From NCBI GenBank assembly GCA_002633005.1, contig NMRA01000214.1, positions 203,579 to 267,578 of the forward strand: DNA of 64,000 bases. Reading direction: 5' to 3'. Both the position numbers and the translations under genes were made by a program. This document shows positions 34,148 to 46,253 of the stretch, one piece after another (position 1 is the first letter of the stretch; each line of letters starts with the position of its first letter). Origin of the DNA: Phoronis australis. Taxonomy: Eukaryota > Phoronida > Phoronidae. The notes beneath the pieces were generated by a model, which did no database searches, was not told the origin of the DNA, and saw nothing but the letters and a program-made list of their open reading frames with translations.

Positions 34148-37100
34148 ATGGCTAGTACTGTGCTGTCACCTCGACCTCCCAGCGCCAAGAGACCGAAACT
34201 GTCTCTCAAGACCACAAGGAAGCAAAAGGTCACAGAGGATCCTGTGTCACAGGAGAGCCAGGAAACAGAGAGCATTAGGTGATTAAATGAGTGATGTTTT
34301 TAAGAGGTGTTTGAGAAAGCATTCATTGAGATTCATTGCCAATTGGAGGGGATGGTATCTAGAACCTCTGAAAGGGAAATTTTCTGATGGGATTGGAAAT
34401 TTTCTACTCCCTATCTATAACCCCCAGGTTCTACTCCGTAACGAGGGCAATATTGGATTCCAATAGTGAGGCATCAATCACTAACATTTGACTTGAAAAC
34501 ATGACTGTTCTTTCACAGGGTTTTCAAAAAAGTGCTTGCTACATTTCAGCAGTGAAATCAAAACCACCCAAGAGGATTCACAGTCTAAGATAAACATGAC
34601 TCCTCTGAAGTCCACCCCAGCACCGCTGGGATCGGCTAAAGGGAGGCGAGTCAACTTAACAACATTGTCCACAGAGACTCCAAAACCTAAACCTGAAGTT
34701 GAAGACAGTTTCAAGCCGTTTACTGCAATTAAAGATAAGACTGTTCCCCCATGCGTAACTGGCTTAGAGAACTTGGGTAAGTTGGACTATTGGTGCCTAT
34801 TTATGATTTGTAAACAAAATTCATTTAATCTGTTGTCTAGTAAATTTGTTTTTGTTGCTCATTGACATGCATGGTAATTTTCACTCATTTAGTCATTTTT
34901 TTCCACAAAAATGAAGACCAAACATTTTCTTGCCTGTTTCCTAGCATGGTTTGTTCTTTGTAGTTCTGTCATAAAGCAACATTTGGATCAAAGTATTCAG
35001 CTTTTATAAAATTAAAACATGACAATTTTAAGAATTATTTTTGCGCAATATAAGTGGATGCTTGCCGTAGCTGATTGTGGTGAGCGTTCACCCGAAGACT
35101 GGGCTGTTTGGAAGCTATGATAATGTGTATGTTAATGAAATAAACGAACCCTTTAATTTTGCACATTCGAACGTATTTTCTCATGTTTGGTCTTTCAAGC
35201 AGAATTAGGTTTAGTACCAAGTTCACTGTGCCTTGTAAGTGTTCAAAGAAATCAGTGATACAAAGCGAACAAAGTGGCGTATAAGTGGGTGAAAGCTACA
35301 GATTGATGGTAATTTTCAACTTAGTAATTGTCGATCAATTTTTATGCTGGACTGAAACGTTTCAGCTAAACTCCTGATACAGCGTCTTGGAGTAAAATGT
35401 CCTTCAAACATTACAACGAGGGCTTAATTACCTGATGTTGCATCTTTTGATTTTTGTTTCAGGCAATACCTGCTACCTGAACAGTATTCTACAGGTGCTG
35501 AGGTTCTCACCTGGCTTTGAAGATGACATTCACGCAGTCGCCAGGCAAATAATCCCTATTCAGAAGCAGCTTTTGTCAAAATCTGTACGTTTTTCTCCCA
35601 CAATTATTGTGTGATTGGCAAGCTGTTGGATGCTTTGATTGATGTACCTCCAATTATTTGTATTACTATAACAAGTATCTCTATCTCTCATTTCACCGCA
35701 TGGATGTGACTTGAAAGAATATAGACACTTGCCCTACTGTACATATCCTGATGATGTCTTATTGAATAAGATGAAACGTTGAGTTAACATGAACTAATTT
35801 ATTTGTGCGGCAATTGTCCGTTTTCTATCCATAACAAGTATTACTTCTTTTGTATATACTGTCTATTAGTTATTTTAAGTTCACGAAGACTGGACCTTTC
35901 AGCTTTGGCTGTCGTGTTTCTGTTATGGCAATGCGAATACAAAAAATAAACTTGGGAGTTCTATATTAATTCCTTTTTTGGAAGGACTAATAATTTCTTG
36001 TTGAAACACATTTTATTTTTGATAGTAATTTAGAACTTAATTGGTTTGTGTTGATTTGATTTACAGTACAGTACACAAATATTTTGTCATAACAGACAAT
36101 GCGCAGTCATCTTGAAGATGATTGTGGCATGTCTCCTGGTGGCTGATTTATGGTCCGCTATGCTGGGCAATCGACATTCCCTTGACATCCTCTAGGCGTT
36201 CGAGTATCACTTGGTTGCCGTCCGTTTGACTGTAAGCTTGTTGACACAACTAACTTTACGTATGTAAATTAACAATTCCACCTGTCTGTTCCCAGGAGTC
36301 TGATCGTCTAACCCTGTCCTGGCAGCTTGTCCAGCGTCTGTCTAGACTTTTCTCCCAGATGAACAGGACCGAGGACCGACTGAAGGACACTGACCACGAA
36401 GTGACTGCCAAGCCTGTCAAACTGTTGGAGACTATCAGGTCAGTAATGGCAGATTGACTCATTTTGATCAGCGGTACTGGTGTGCCTTACGTATTATTGT
36501 ACAAGCAATGGCAACAGAGGCTTTAAAGAACATGCTTGCGTTCCTTTTGTGGGTTTATTCAAAAAAGTTTGAGACCTTAGTTGAAATTGATGTGAGCGTG
36601 CGCTTCTTTTTTATTTACATAGTGAGTGTAGGTTTCAAAATGAGTTGGGCTAAGGACCAGAACCAACTCTGGGTGACCTGTGAAATGGGCATCCCATATT
36701 GCAGAGGTCTTGTCATTACTTCATGTTCGTCACACAACCGCTGTGTGTTGGCCAAAGCTGACATTTCTGATGCTAATTCCTGAGCGCTAGCATCTAACCA
36801 TTTCTCAACGGATCTTGGAAGAGTTCTCATAAAACATCTCATAAAACTTCTTTCTTACTGATGCACAAATCATTAATCAAAACACTTTTGGAGTTTCGCT
36901 GTAATTTTATTTTTCCTGACGTCGCCAAGGCACCATTCTCCTAGTGGGAGCTAAGCATCTTTGAAACTTTGGGAGAAATATTACAATGAGTTTCCAGAAG
37001 TGTTTTAGTTTATAATTAATGCACCAAATACTTTGCCTGGATATCTTTTATGTCCGTCAACTAACATGTTACTTGTTGGTGAAAAATGCCATTCCATGAA

Positions 37101-40100
37101 CTGGATTCGGAAATTTCCTTGTCACAGTAGTTTTGGTTTAAGCATTCAGTTCGAATTGAGAGATAACACATATGACTGAAATGAAGCAGTCAAATTTTGG
37201 TAGGGTTCGCCAGCCATATGATTTTCCGAAGCCCTTTTCAATTTGTAAATGTTTTTCCTGGCGACGAAATTTTGAGACCAATTTTGCAAGTTTCATACTA
37301 TCAGACAGGAAATGTAGTTTTAATGTAACATGAGACCCTATTGACTTTTGCATTTAGCCAGGTATCTGCAAAACTAGAATTTATCTATAGCATACATGTA
37401 TTTTCTTGAAATAGAAGGTCCGTAGAATTATACTTTTGACTTTTGCCAAACTGCTATCAGCTGGTTCACGTGGCAATGTCTTTTCACTAAAATTTACAAA
37501 AAAAGAAAGGTGAATTCTTTGTTAGCAAAATAACGGTCTGTAGCAATAACTTGATTTACCAAATGGTGGTTTTTGTAAATGTTTAAGAGGAAATCTTAAA
37601 AACACAGTTTGTAAATTATCTTTTCTTTTCGTATTTTGCAACTGTATAAAAGTCACAATTTTTGATATCCTCTCATACCAACATGGAGCATTTTAAAATC
37701 TATTCCTATCACAGTTTTGCAGAACAATGCATAAATTACAGTACTGGGAAGTTTTATTGGAATTCGATTGGTCATCTTTGTGTTATGGTGTTCCCGATGT
37801 TAGCCATCTTTGGAATTTTGCCAGGGTCTTGCCTAACCTTAATGGCATAGGCCCAGACTTTAATGTGTTTGATAAACTTATAAGCACACAAAACTTGTAT
37901 TCAAGAGTACATCCCTTCAGCTTGCTACTTTTATCGTCACTCCAGTACACTGGTATCAAACAAACTGCTGACGTCACACACAGACCAAGCTGAAGACAAT
38001 TCCAGACTGTAGTCATTGTTGCTATAGCTGCTACAGACTCAAAGCGACTAATCAAATTTGTTGTCTGTTTATGATGTCATGTGGCACGAATCTACTACGT
38101 TGTATATTTAAAAGGATACCAAACCTTGTTTCGATCTTTTAACAGATACTAAAATGTCTTCCTCCTCCATTTTTTTTTTTGAAACAAAATAATGTCCTGT
38201 AACCATCGGCATCCCTCAACAGTTAGAAGAAAAATTTGAAAACTTAAAAGTTTGCTGATTGGGCAAGCGTGACCTACGCTTGAGGCAACTCAAGGAATGG
38301 CTGCCCATCAAGAACTGGAATATCAAACGTGTGTCACGGAGAGTATGGGCTTTGAGTTGCCACTGAAATAAGACACCGAGGATGCATTTGCTGGTGACAG
38401 AAGAGGATTTGTTGAAATCATGGCACAAGGGTTTAGTGTCCTTTTTATAAAAGAATGCGTTGCTGGTGAGCTATCATGTTGGTCTCTGAGAAGGTTTGTC
38501 TATGTATCATGTATGTGACTTTAGGGTTCACAATTTAAGGATGTTTAACCATGCTTGTACTAAACCGTGTTAAGATCATTTCAACCAATCCTCGTTGTGT
38601 CATCTACTAATGCATCATTGGTGTCAATCTTGTAAGTAGGAATCGACTAAACATTCTTACTCCCCATGTCATATATTGAATATTATAGTTCTTGCTGGAT
38701 GGTCTTTACCCACCGTTGCCATGTAATTCGCTAAGTGCATAGGTCACACTTGCTCGTATCAGGGCTTGGAATTTTCCGCTTTTTTCAAATGTTCTGTCCG
38801 CGTATTTTATTATATTTCCACGTAAAAAAAATGGGATTTGATATAAAATTTTCGTGGCAAATTTCTTATTGCGGCGTTGCCGACGACTTTCACCTCGAAA
38901 AATGGAAGTTGGTCTTTATGTTTCGAAGGAATGTAATTTGTCATCAGTGCCGGGGCACCTGGGATAGCACGGTTTTCTTCAATGGCGTCTCGTGAGATTG
39001 TAAATCGCGGTGACAAATGCCATGACTCTGCAGCCAAAAATGTTTGGAGGTGGGAGTGGACGGACGAGCTAAAAAGACGGAGATGCATGCTTTTGGAGGT
39101 GGTCTTTTTTTAGTCCTCCCGATGTTTTGTCGGCAAAAGGTCCACATCAACAAAAATTCGAGCCCCCCCCATTTTCAAGGCTGGCTGCGCGCATGTTCAT
39201 AGCCATAAAAATTTCCACTTTTTTTGTCATGGGTCATTCCAAGCCCTGCCGTATAGCAGACCTTGAAATGAGTTTTCAGATTTTTCTACAAACTTTTGAG
39301 GGTTGTCGAGTGTTACAAAGTATCGTTTTGTTTTAAAGCGGTGGATGGGGAATTCTTCGTCGATCTCTGCTATTAGGCAAAAACTGGGTGTGCTATCCTT
39401 TTAAGTATTTGGACTTTTTTCTTTCCAGCGAACTGAACCCATTATTTGAAGGAGGCTTACAGCATGATGCCCACGAGCTGCTCTGTTGTCTGCAGAACGC
39501 CGTCCAAGATGCACACACTGAACTAAGGAAGTACACCACCACTGAATTAAAACCAACGAAGAACACGACAGCTGCATCGGACAAGAAGCAGAGGTCTCTC
39601 ATGAGTTTTTTTTCAGCTGTGAAACAGGAAGCCTTTGTCGAATCCCCGCCATCAAGTAATGAGAGCTTGCTGATGTCGCCTGAATCGGGTCGGAGACTGA
39701 GGAAATTTCTGCCATTGTCAAAATCCCCTTCAAACTCAGATCATCAGGCAACCACTTACCCTCCTAATAAAGTTACCAACTACGGAACTGAGGCGTCACC
39801 TTGTCTTAAAGAGAATACAACTACGCAGAATGGTGTTGGTTTGACTCTAGATTGTAAGTTGTCTGCAAAATTTTCCCCCAAGTCTAAAATATTTAGCATT
39901 GATGAGGTGAAAGATCAGTTGTTTGGCACAAATAAAGAAAACGGTTTCGCCTCCAGAAAGGAGGCAACACTGAAGAAATCCATGGGGGACTCATTCAGTG
40001 GCTCACTAGATAAAGATAGAACTCCCCGTAAAGAGGTCAACCCAAGTCAGCACAGTCAAACACCCACACCAAAGAAACGTCTGAGCATTTCTGACGTTAT

Positions 40101-43100
40101 TCAGGAGCTGGATGGTAAACGCCGGGAAGATTTCAACACTTTCCAGAGCCGCAATGGGAACGTATCGGGTGATGAGTCGGACAGGTCAGCTTCCGGAGGT
40201 GAACACGAGGTTAAAAGACAAAAACTGTCGCCAATTGCAAATGGACATTTGAAGACTCAGCAAACTATCTTCACCGCCTTCGCCAAGAGTAGCAGTCTTA
40301 AAAGATTTGGCATGACTGCTAGCACAATTCGAATGCAACCAAAGAAAGATTTTGTGAACAAGAGTAAAGCCAACGGTGATGATCGGGAATCTAAGACAGT
40401 ATCGGCTCAGCCAAATCCTAACAACGTCCGTAAGAGCCTTAGAATGCCCAAGACGAGGGAACTGAAGGAGTTTGTGTATGAGGAGAACTCGCCTGCCAAA
40501 CTCAAATTATTGGGTCCTCTGTATGAAAGTGACGAAGACATACCACTGCCTAAATGCCAGTTGTCTCAACTGGACGACTCAGACTGTGAAAGCTATTACA
40601 AAAACAATAAAAAGAATGATGTGAGAGTAGGGTCGCGCATGGTCGAATGTGCTCTGGGCGAGGATGAACTGAAAAGGCTTGCACTAAGCAGCAGCAAAAC
40701 TGCCGTGGTCAAACTGGAGAAGTGTGACTCGCCATACTTCCGCAATAAGTGGCTGTGTCTGAGCTACCAGGGGACGCCAAAGAAGCAGTCGGTGGCTCCC
40801 CCTGTAGACACAATCAGCAAATCACGAGAGAAGCCAGCCGACAGCATCGAGAGGTTGTTTGAAGGTGTTCAGGTGTTGCGAACACGTTGCAGCGAGTGTG
40901 AGCACTTTACGGAGCGCGTTGAGGAGTATCAAGACATCTCCGTCGCCGTCCGGCCAGAAAAGGAAGAAGATGTGGCTGATGGTATGTAGGTGCAGATTGG
41001 TCGAAGGGTATAAACTAAGATTTTTTGGGCATTGGTTTAAAGAATCTTTGAATGTATTAAAGCTGTGTCCCAGCATAATGGTCACACTTGTTTTGAGCCC
41101 AGGATCTGCACAAAATCTCAATTTAACTAAAAACATAATGGGTTAAACACTGCTCTTATACACATCTTCCTACAGTACAGGACAAAGATGATCAGACTGG
41201 CTAAATACCGTTTTCCAGTCATGACGGCTAATTCTGTTAACGGCACAAATGACTGGTTATAACTGTTAGAGCAACAAACTTGTAATTATAAAATGGCATA
41301 ACAACCTCCTGTTAATTCCCCTTCATTCTTGGTCATCGGGGGAGACTACTGTGACGGTCATCAGGGGAGACTACTCTTACGATGAATTTGGCTTCTGCCC
41401 AGCCATTATGATAGGAATTATGGGTCATTTTATCTTAATACTTTTGGCTTCAATTGTATGTGCACAACACTTCTGAAATCAACAAAATAATGAAAATGTG
41501 TTCTTTTGAATATAGATGCGTGATCATTTCATCATGGTGGTGGCAGTGTTGTGTAATTATTAACTATTTACATTGCAGATGAGTCTCAGGAGGATGATAG
41601 CTCTTCATGGCTAACTAAACGTCTCAACCATGTGGAACGTCTTCGAGATGATAACAAGTATTACTGTGATAGGCAAGTAGGAAGTGGACGCTCCGTTGTG
41701 TTCACATACAGCAGCTTAGGGCCATGAATTTCTAGGAAATTTTTAAAGGGAAAATCCGTGATTTGGACACATGTCTAAAAGTCCCAGAATGTTCCTGACT
41801 GATGAGGGCTTGATGAGTCATACTCGGCATGTGTTGGTTATGTTCGGCCTTATAGACAAGTCTGTTCATTTATCCAAATGTCTACTATGAATGTAACTCA
41901 ACAATAGTATGTATTTTCTGAAATTTTAAATTCTGCCACTAATTGGGCCACGTGACCTTGTTTTTTTGAAAAATATAGCAAAAGATAAAGGTACGTTCAT
42001 AGCGAATCAACAGNGATGAGGTTTTAATTATGTGCAGTGCTTGTGACCTAGTTCTGAGTGAAATACCCTCCAACTTCAAGGGGGTAGACATTCCACAGCT
42101 CAGCCAGGCCACTAAGCAATTTATTCCATATGGTGCTCAGGGCCGAATGAGTTAATACTTTTGGCTTCTATTGTATGTGCACAACACTTCTGAAATCAAC
42201 AAAATAATGAAACTGTGTTCTTTTGAATATAGATGCGTGATCATTTCATCATGGTGGTGGCAGTGTTGTGTAATTATTAACTATTTACATTGCAGATGAG
42301 TCTCAGGAGGATGATAGCTCTTCATGGCTAACTAAACGTCTCAGCCATGTGGAACGTCTTCGAGATGATAACAAGTATTACTGTGATAGGCAAGTAGGAA
42401 GTGGACGCTCCGTTGTGTTCACATACAGCAGCTTAGGGCCATGAATTTCTAGGAAATTTTTAAAGGGAAAATCCGTGATTTGGACACATGTCTAAAAGTC
42501 CCAGAATGTTCCTGACTGATGAGGGCTTGATGAGTCATACTCGGCATGTGTTGGTTATGTTCGGCCTTATAGACAAGTCTGTTCATTTATCCAAATGTCT
42601 ACTATGAATGTAACTCAACAATAGTATGTATTTTCTGAAATTTTAAATTCTGCCACTAATTGGGCCACGTGACCTTGTTTTTTTGAAAAATATAGCAAAA
42701 GATAAAGGTACGTTCATAGCGAATCAACAGGATCGAATATTGTATGATATAAATCGATAAAATCTTAAAAATGCTGTCAGTTTTCCAAATTATTGCTACC
42801 TTTTCATTTTATGCAACTTGTAATTTTTTCGTAAAAAGTCCTATTTTTGATAACCCCTCATGCAAAAGTGGAAGATTTCAAAAACACGGTATTTTGTAGT
42901 TTAGTGTATGAAGCACATTATGTGAAAGTTTTACATGGATCCAATCAGTCGTTTCTGAGATATGACATTCCGAAGTAAACCAAATTTGGAAGTTTTGTTG
43001 GGTCCTACATAACCTTAAGTACCCTTAGTAAACCTTAAGTATTACTACTGTTATCAGTAGTATCATTCTTACACTCTTTACCTCTGAAATGAGTGTTAAA

Positions 43101-46100
43101 GTGGCAACAAATCCGTGCTTTCTATAAACGAAACGAGCGTTTTATTTAGATTTCCTACTGCTATAAACTCGTCTTAAATTATTCTTTTGTTAAATTGTTA
43201 GTGATGGTTTTGGCCAATAGATATTTCATTAACTTTGAGAGGTTTTATGGTACAGTCATGAAAATTTTGGTGAGTTCTCTCACCTTTCTTCAGAATTTGA
43301 GGCTGTGTTTCTTCGGATGTAGACAAAACCAAAGTACAACAAGACTGGTCACGGAAATATACATTTTGTCCATGACATCACAGGATTTTGAAATTCAAAG
43401 AAATTTTATAATGAATTTTCTTGTGATATGTCCACGCATAACAATCACGTTAGTTATCTTGAGATGTACATACAAAGTCTCACTTAAATGAAAAGTGTGG
43501 TTCTTCACTTATTTCACACACAATAAGTCAAATTGTATTTTTTCACAAAAATAAAAATGAAGAAAATTTTAATCTTACAATTGCATGGCTTGTGCTGTGT
43601 AGATGTCCCAAAACAATGTTTGGTAAAGTTTCTACAATTATTGCAAAATAATCAGCCTTCAAAAAATGACAATTTTGACGTTAACTTTTGTGTAAAATAA
43701 GTGAATAACTGTTATCTGTTGCCTGGTAACCTGATCAATCTTTCCAGGTGTGCTAGGTATGTGGAGGCAGAGCGGGCCGTGCTGTACAAAACTTTGCCAA
43801 AGATCGTCACCATACACCTGAAGCGGTTTGCTGCCATCTCTAGGTGAGTGGTGGAGTTACAACATGTGATGCATTAATAGATTTATAGATTTTATAATAC
43901 ATTTTTTTTGTAATTATGTTGCTGGACAAAGGTATACCCAGAACAGTTCCTAGATAGTTTGGAATATTGTTGACTGGATCACTTTAAATTCTATCTTGGC
44001 AGAAATTACTTGATTCATGTGCACATTGGAAAGTTAGGGTTTGCACTGTGGTACACCTGTATACAGGTTCTAAGAGGTAAATCTATTCCGTACGATCCGG
44101 CTTATTTAAGATCTTCTCTTTTGTAACTTGAACAAAGTTCCTTGGTACTGATTTTCTAGTTTGTACACTTGGCCCTTAAGACGAAATTGAATTCATCTTT
44201 CTCAGAAAAAATCTCTTGATGGAGCTGAATACTTTACTACTTAGTATAAATTTTACAATATCGACGGGGCACTTTTTCACTACTGTTTGGAAAGATCACA
44301 GTTTTTGTTGAGAAGTCTTCTATGCATCCATCAGCCACCACACCTGGTGTGGTTGTCAATAATATCCAAATGTGCTTTTGGTCAGTGACCCATTCTGGCA
44401 TCACATGGTCATGTGTTTCAGCCCATTTTCTTGCATGTGTGATAGTTTGTTGGCGTATGTCTGGTTGTTCGGGATCAGATGCCTTGCAAAAAAGTACAGC
44501 AACATTCCACAGATTTCCAAATGAGCCTGACGCGCTTGGACAGTGATTTGCAAAAAATAAAAAATGTGCTGTAAACCGCTGTTTATCTCCTCGTTTGTCT
44601 GTGCAATGGCCATTTGACATTTCAACTAAAAATAGCAATCGCTGCACTTAGATTGTCCTGGTGAGTTCTGGCGGGTCAATAGGGCATCCCACCTTGATTG
44701 GTTCTCGATGCCAACTTGATGTCGTAGTCGGTTGGCCTGGCAGAACTGGCAAAGTCAATCAATTACAGCTTATGACTAAAACCTGGGAAAGGGAAACGGG
44801 TAGCGCGACTAGTGGCGTTTTGGGGTGGAGTGTTCCTTTGACAGCCTTGTCATCAACTATTGTCACTTGTCATGTATTCCAGTGTGATGGGAACATTTGG
44901 CCTGACCAAGCTCAACGACTTTGTGTCTGTACCATTACAACTAGCCTGCTTCAGTTCTAAATGTGATCAGCCATGCACCAAACCAGCTCACCAGTAAGTA
45001 CAGTGCAAGCCAAATGTATTTAGACAAGACTTGTAATTCCTGGTCGTGACGGCTGAATTCTTTGTCAGAGTAGTTTTCTCTTTAGACTGAGAATGAAGGG
45101 TAATTAACAGGACAGTTAGGATGGTGGCTCAGTCATTCCGTAATTAATTTTTGTTGACCTAATAGTTATTGCCCGTAATTTTTGCTGTTTACACAATTGG
45201 CTTTCTTGATCGGGAAACGTTATTTTGTCTGATTACTGTAGATGGCAGATGGTAGTAACTTGTGAGTAAAATCTGTGAAACTTGATTCTGGAAAATAGGT
45301 TTGTCATTGGTCTCTAGAGGCATTGTAGTATAAAATGTTCACTTACTTAGAGACGTGGTTGGCTGTTAGCAGACGTTTCCACTTGGTCTGCCAGGTCTTT
45401 GTTGATGAATGAGGGATTTCCCGCGTTTCGCTCGTTAAGAATGCTGGAGTACACGGAGAGTAAGTAGAGTCCTCTGCCACGGTTCAAGAGGGGGCGCTGA
45501 TTGTTGATGTTTATGGCCTCTTTGAGCTTCTGGGTATGCCAATTTTGTTCCTTGGCTAGGATCCAGGATGACGCCAGAGAGATGGTATGCCCAGTCTCCA
45601 AAGTATGTTCCCCCACAGGTGTTGGTCTGTCTAGTTTCAGACTGATGTTCTTTGAATCTGGTAAGGGTCTCTTGGTTTCTCTTGCGCGAAACCCATCAAC
45701 ACCCTCCGTTCCCTACTAGTCAGACCCAAAGGCCCAATCCCGATGGCTAAAATTCACTTGTCCACATATTGTTTGCCAAATTGGTAAAGAAATAGGATAT
45801 TATCAATTCATACGCAGTTTTCGTTCTTACAGGTACGACTTGTATGGAGTGGTAATGCATGCAGGCCTATGCATATCATCAGGACATTACATGGCCTTCG
45901 TCAAAGTTCCAGAAACCGCAGAGCGTGTGAAAGAAACAGTAAAAAAAACACCTGACAGCGTTGTGCGTAAGAGCTCCAGACAACTTGTGAGTCCGAACAG
46001 AGAGGTGACGAATGGTGAAGAACCGGTGAAGAAAGGCATTGATCATGAGAATGACGAAAATGGGTCCGCACAACACCAACGCCCTCTTCTGTCTAGTCTA

Positions 46101-46253
46101 GCTGGCCAGTGGTTGGCTTGCGATGATGAAAATGTCTCTGTATTGACAGAGGAAGAGTTTGTGTCACAAGCATTGGGTCAAAGGTCGTACTCTGGAACAC
46201 CTTACTTGCTTTTCTATAAAGCTGGTCGTTCAGCTATGACTGAAACTGTTTGA
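34148..46253 (+). CDS. USP1: Ubiquitin-specific protease 1 (nine coding exons)
   Basis: Exons: 34148..34278, 34550..34776, 35463..35584, 36296..36438, 39429..40981, 41579..41672 (or its copy 42296..42389), 43748..43843, 44883..44993, 45833..46253. All phases join, giving about 965 residues against 785 in human. Cys box GNTCYLNS (Cys123), QHDAHELL, zinc pairs C695/C698 and C755/C758, IHLKRF, His box SSGHYMAF (His844), Asp box WLACDDEN (Asp923/924) and terminal TPYLLFYK identify USP1 and suggest an active enzyme. The family removes ubiquitin from PCNA and FANCD2 with UAF1 in the nucleus. The large insert carries CDK-type TPKKR, KEN (377-379) and a PIP box (262-269). No Gly-Gly lies between the His and Asp boxes. 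The exon at 41579 uses a GC donor (AG|GCAAGT). The start is the ATG giving MASTVLSPRPPSAKRPKL, a basic NLS-like N-terminus. Confidence 0.97.
35748..35777 (+). other. Hammerhead-like motif in USP1 intron
   Basis: CTGATGA (35748..35754), an AT-rich hairpin (TCTTA/TAAGA) and GAAAC (35773..35777) appear in the order of a hammerhead ribozyme core as found at the edges of Penelope-like retroelements. The base pair next to the core is U-U, so activity is doubtful. The inverted repeat near 10.4 kb shows the same CTGAnGATG...TGAAAC pattern. Confidence 0.3.
38107..38450 (+). mobile_element. Family A MITE-like element, complete copy
   Basis: About 344 bp with ends TTTAAAAGGATACCAAACC and GGTTTAGTGTCCTTTT. 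Full-length match to 12303..12643. Lies in the USP1 intron before the large exon. Confidence 0.75.
38760..39248 (+). mobile_element. Family B TIR element, complete copy 1
   Basis: About 489 bp bounded by CAGGGCTTGGAAT and its inverse ATTCCAAGCCCTG. Flanks TCGTAT (38754..38759) and CCGTAT (39249..39254) fit a 6-bp target duplication with one change. The body matches 46610..47114 and 58360..58590. Short ORF relics are shared between copies (GFD-KF then RKAEVALYVSEE-like text in the best copies), but no transposase is recognisable. Confidence 0.8.
39262..39407 (-). mobile_element. Family A element, truncated reverse copy
   Basis: The - strand shows CTTAAAAGGATAGCACACCC then CCATCCACCGCTTTAAAACA and CCTCAAAAGTTTG, the left half of family A. 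It ends only about 20 bp before the acceptor of the large USP1 exon, so it may contribute part of that exon's polypyrimidine region. Confidence 0.6.
39589..39612 (+). other. PCNA-interacting (PIP) box within USP1
   Basis: Codons 262-269 encode QRSLMSFF, an exact match to the PIP consensus Q-x-x-[LIM]-x-x-[FY]-[FY], preceded by DKK and followed by SAVK, so flanked by basic residues as in strong PIP boxes. A weaker QQTIFTAF follows at residues 485-492. Confidence 0.7.
41190..41452. mobile_element. Family C MITE-like element, copy 2
   Basis: Ends in GGGTCATTTTATCTTAATAC then TTTTGGCTT, the inverse of the left end seen at 56794. The body contains CCAGTCATGACGGCTAATTC and CCCTTCATTCTTGGTCATC. Its right edge coincides with the start of the 579-bp duplication. 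Confidence 0.6.
41435..42730 (+). repeat. 579-bp near-identical duplication containing a USP1 exon
   Basis: 41435..42013 and 42152..42730 have equal length and differ at only a few bases (for example CAATTG/CTATTG, AAAATG/AAACTG, and Asn AAC versus Ser AGC in the exon). A single N follows copy 1 at 42014, then 137 bp of unrelated sequence. This has the form of two haplotype contigs placed in tandem. Confidence 0.9.
42296..42389 (+). CDS. USP1: Second copy of the USP1 zinc-finger exon
   Basis: Identical to 41579..41672 except one codon (Ser for Asn). Same acceptor (ACATTGCAG) and same GC donor (AG|GCAAGT). The exon enters with a 1-base split codon and leaves with 2, so splicing both copies in series gives AGA TGA, an immediate stop. 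Only one copy can be used per transcript. Confidence 0.8.
42652..42850 (+). repeat. Family D dispersed repeat (USP1 intron)
   Basis: Landmarks GGGCCACGTGACC, ATAGCAAAAGATAAAGG, AAAATCTTAAAAATGCTG, ATTATTGCTACCTTTTCATT and a T-rich end parallel 15990..16225 and 62430..62720. Part of it is also inside the upstream duplicate copy. Confidence 0.5.
45005..45242. mobile_element. Family C MITE-like element, copy 3
   Basis: Body GGTCGTGACGGCTGAATTC and GACTGAGAATGAAGGGTAAT match other copies. Right end TTATTTTGTCTGATTACTG. Confidence 0.6.
45347..45616 (-). pseudogene. Penelope-like retroelement GIY-YIG endonuclease relic
   Basis: On the - strand an 89-codon frame reads EHTLETGHTISLASSWIL, then NWHTQKLKEAININNQRPLL and NRGRGLYLL. 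The pattern GH-I ... R/K-LKEAI-I ... LN-GRGLYL is characteristic of the C-terminal part of the GIY-YIG endonuclease domain in Penelope-like elements. The reverse transcriptase part is absent and the flanks are broken, so this is a dead fragment inside the last USP1 intron. Confidence 0.6.

Noticed and set aside
44237..44647. 136-codon - strand ORF in a USP1 intron
   Set aside because: Long and fairly protein-like (ARKWAETHDHVMPEWV), but without splice signals or a family. Possibly a repeat-derived relic; not enough to call a gene.
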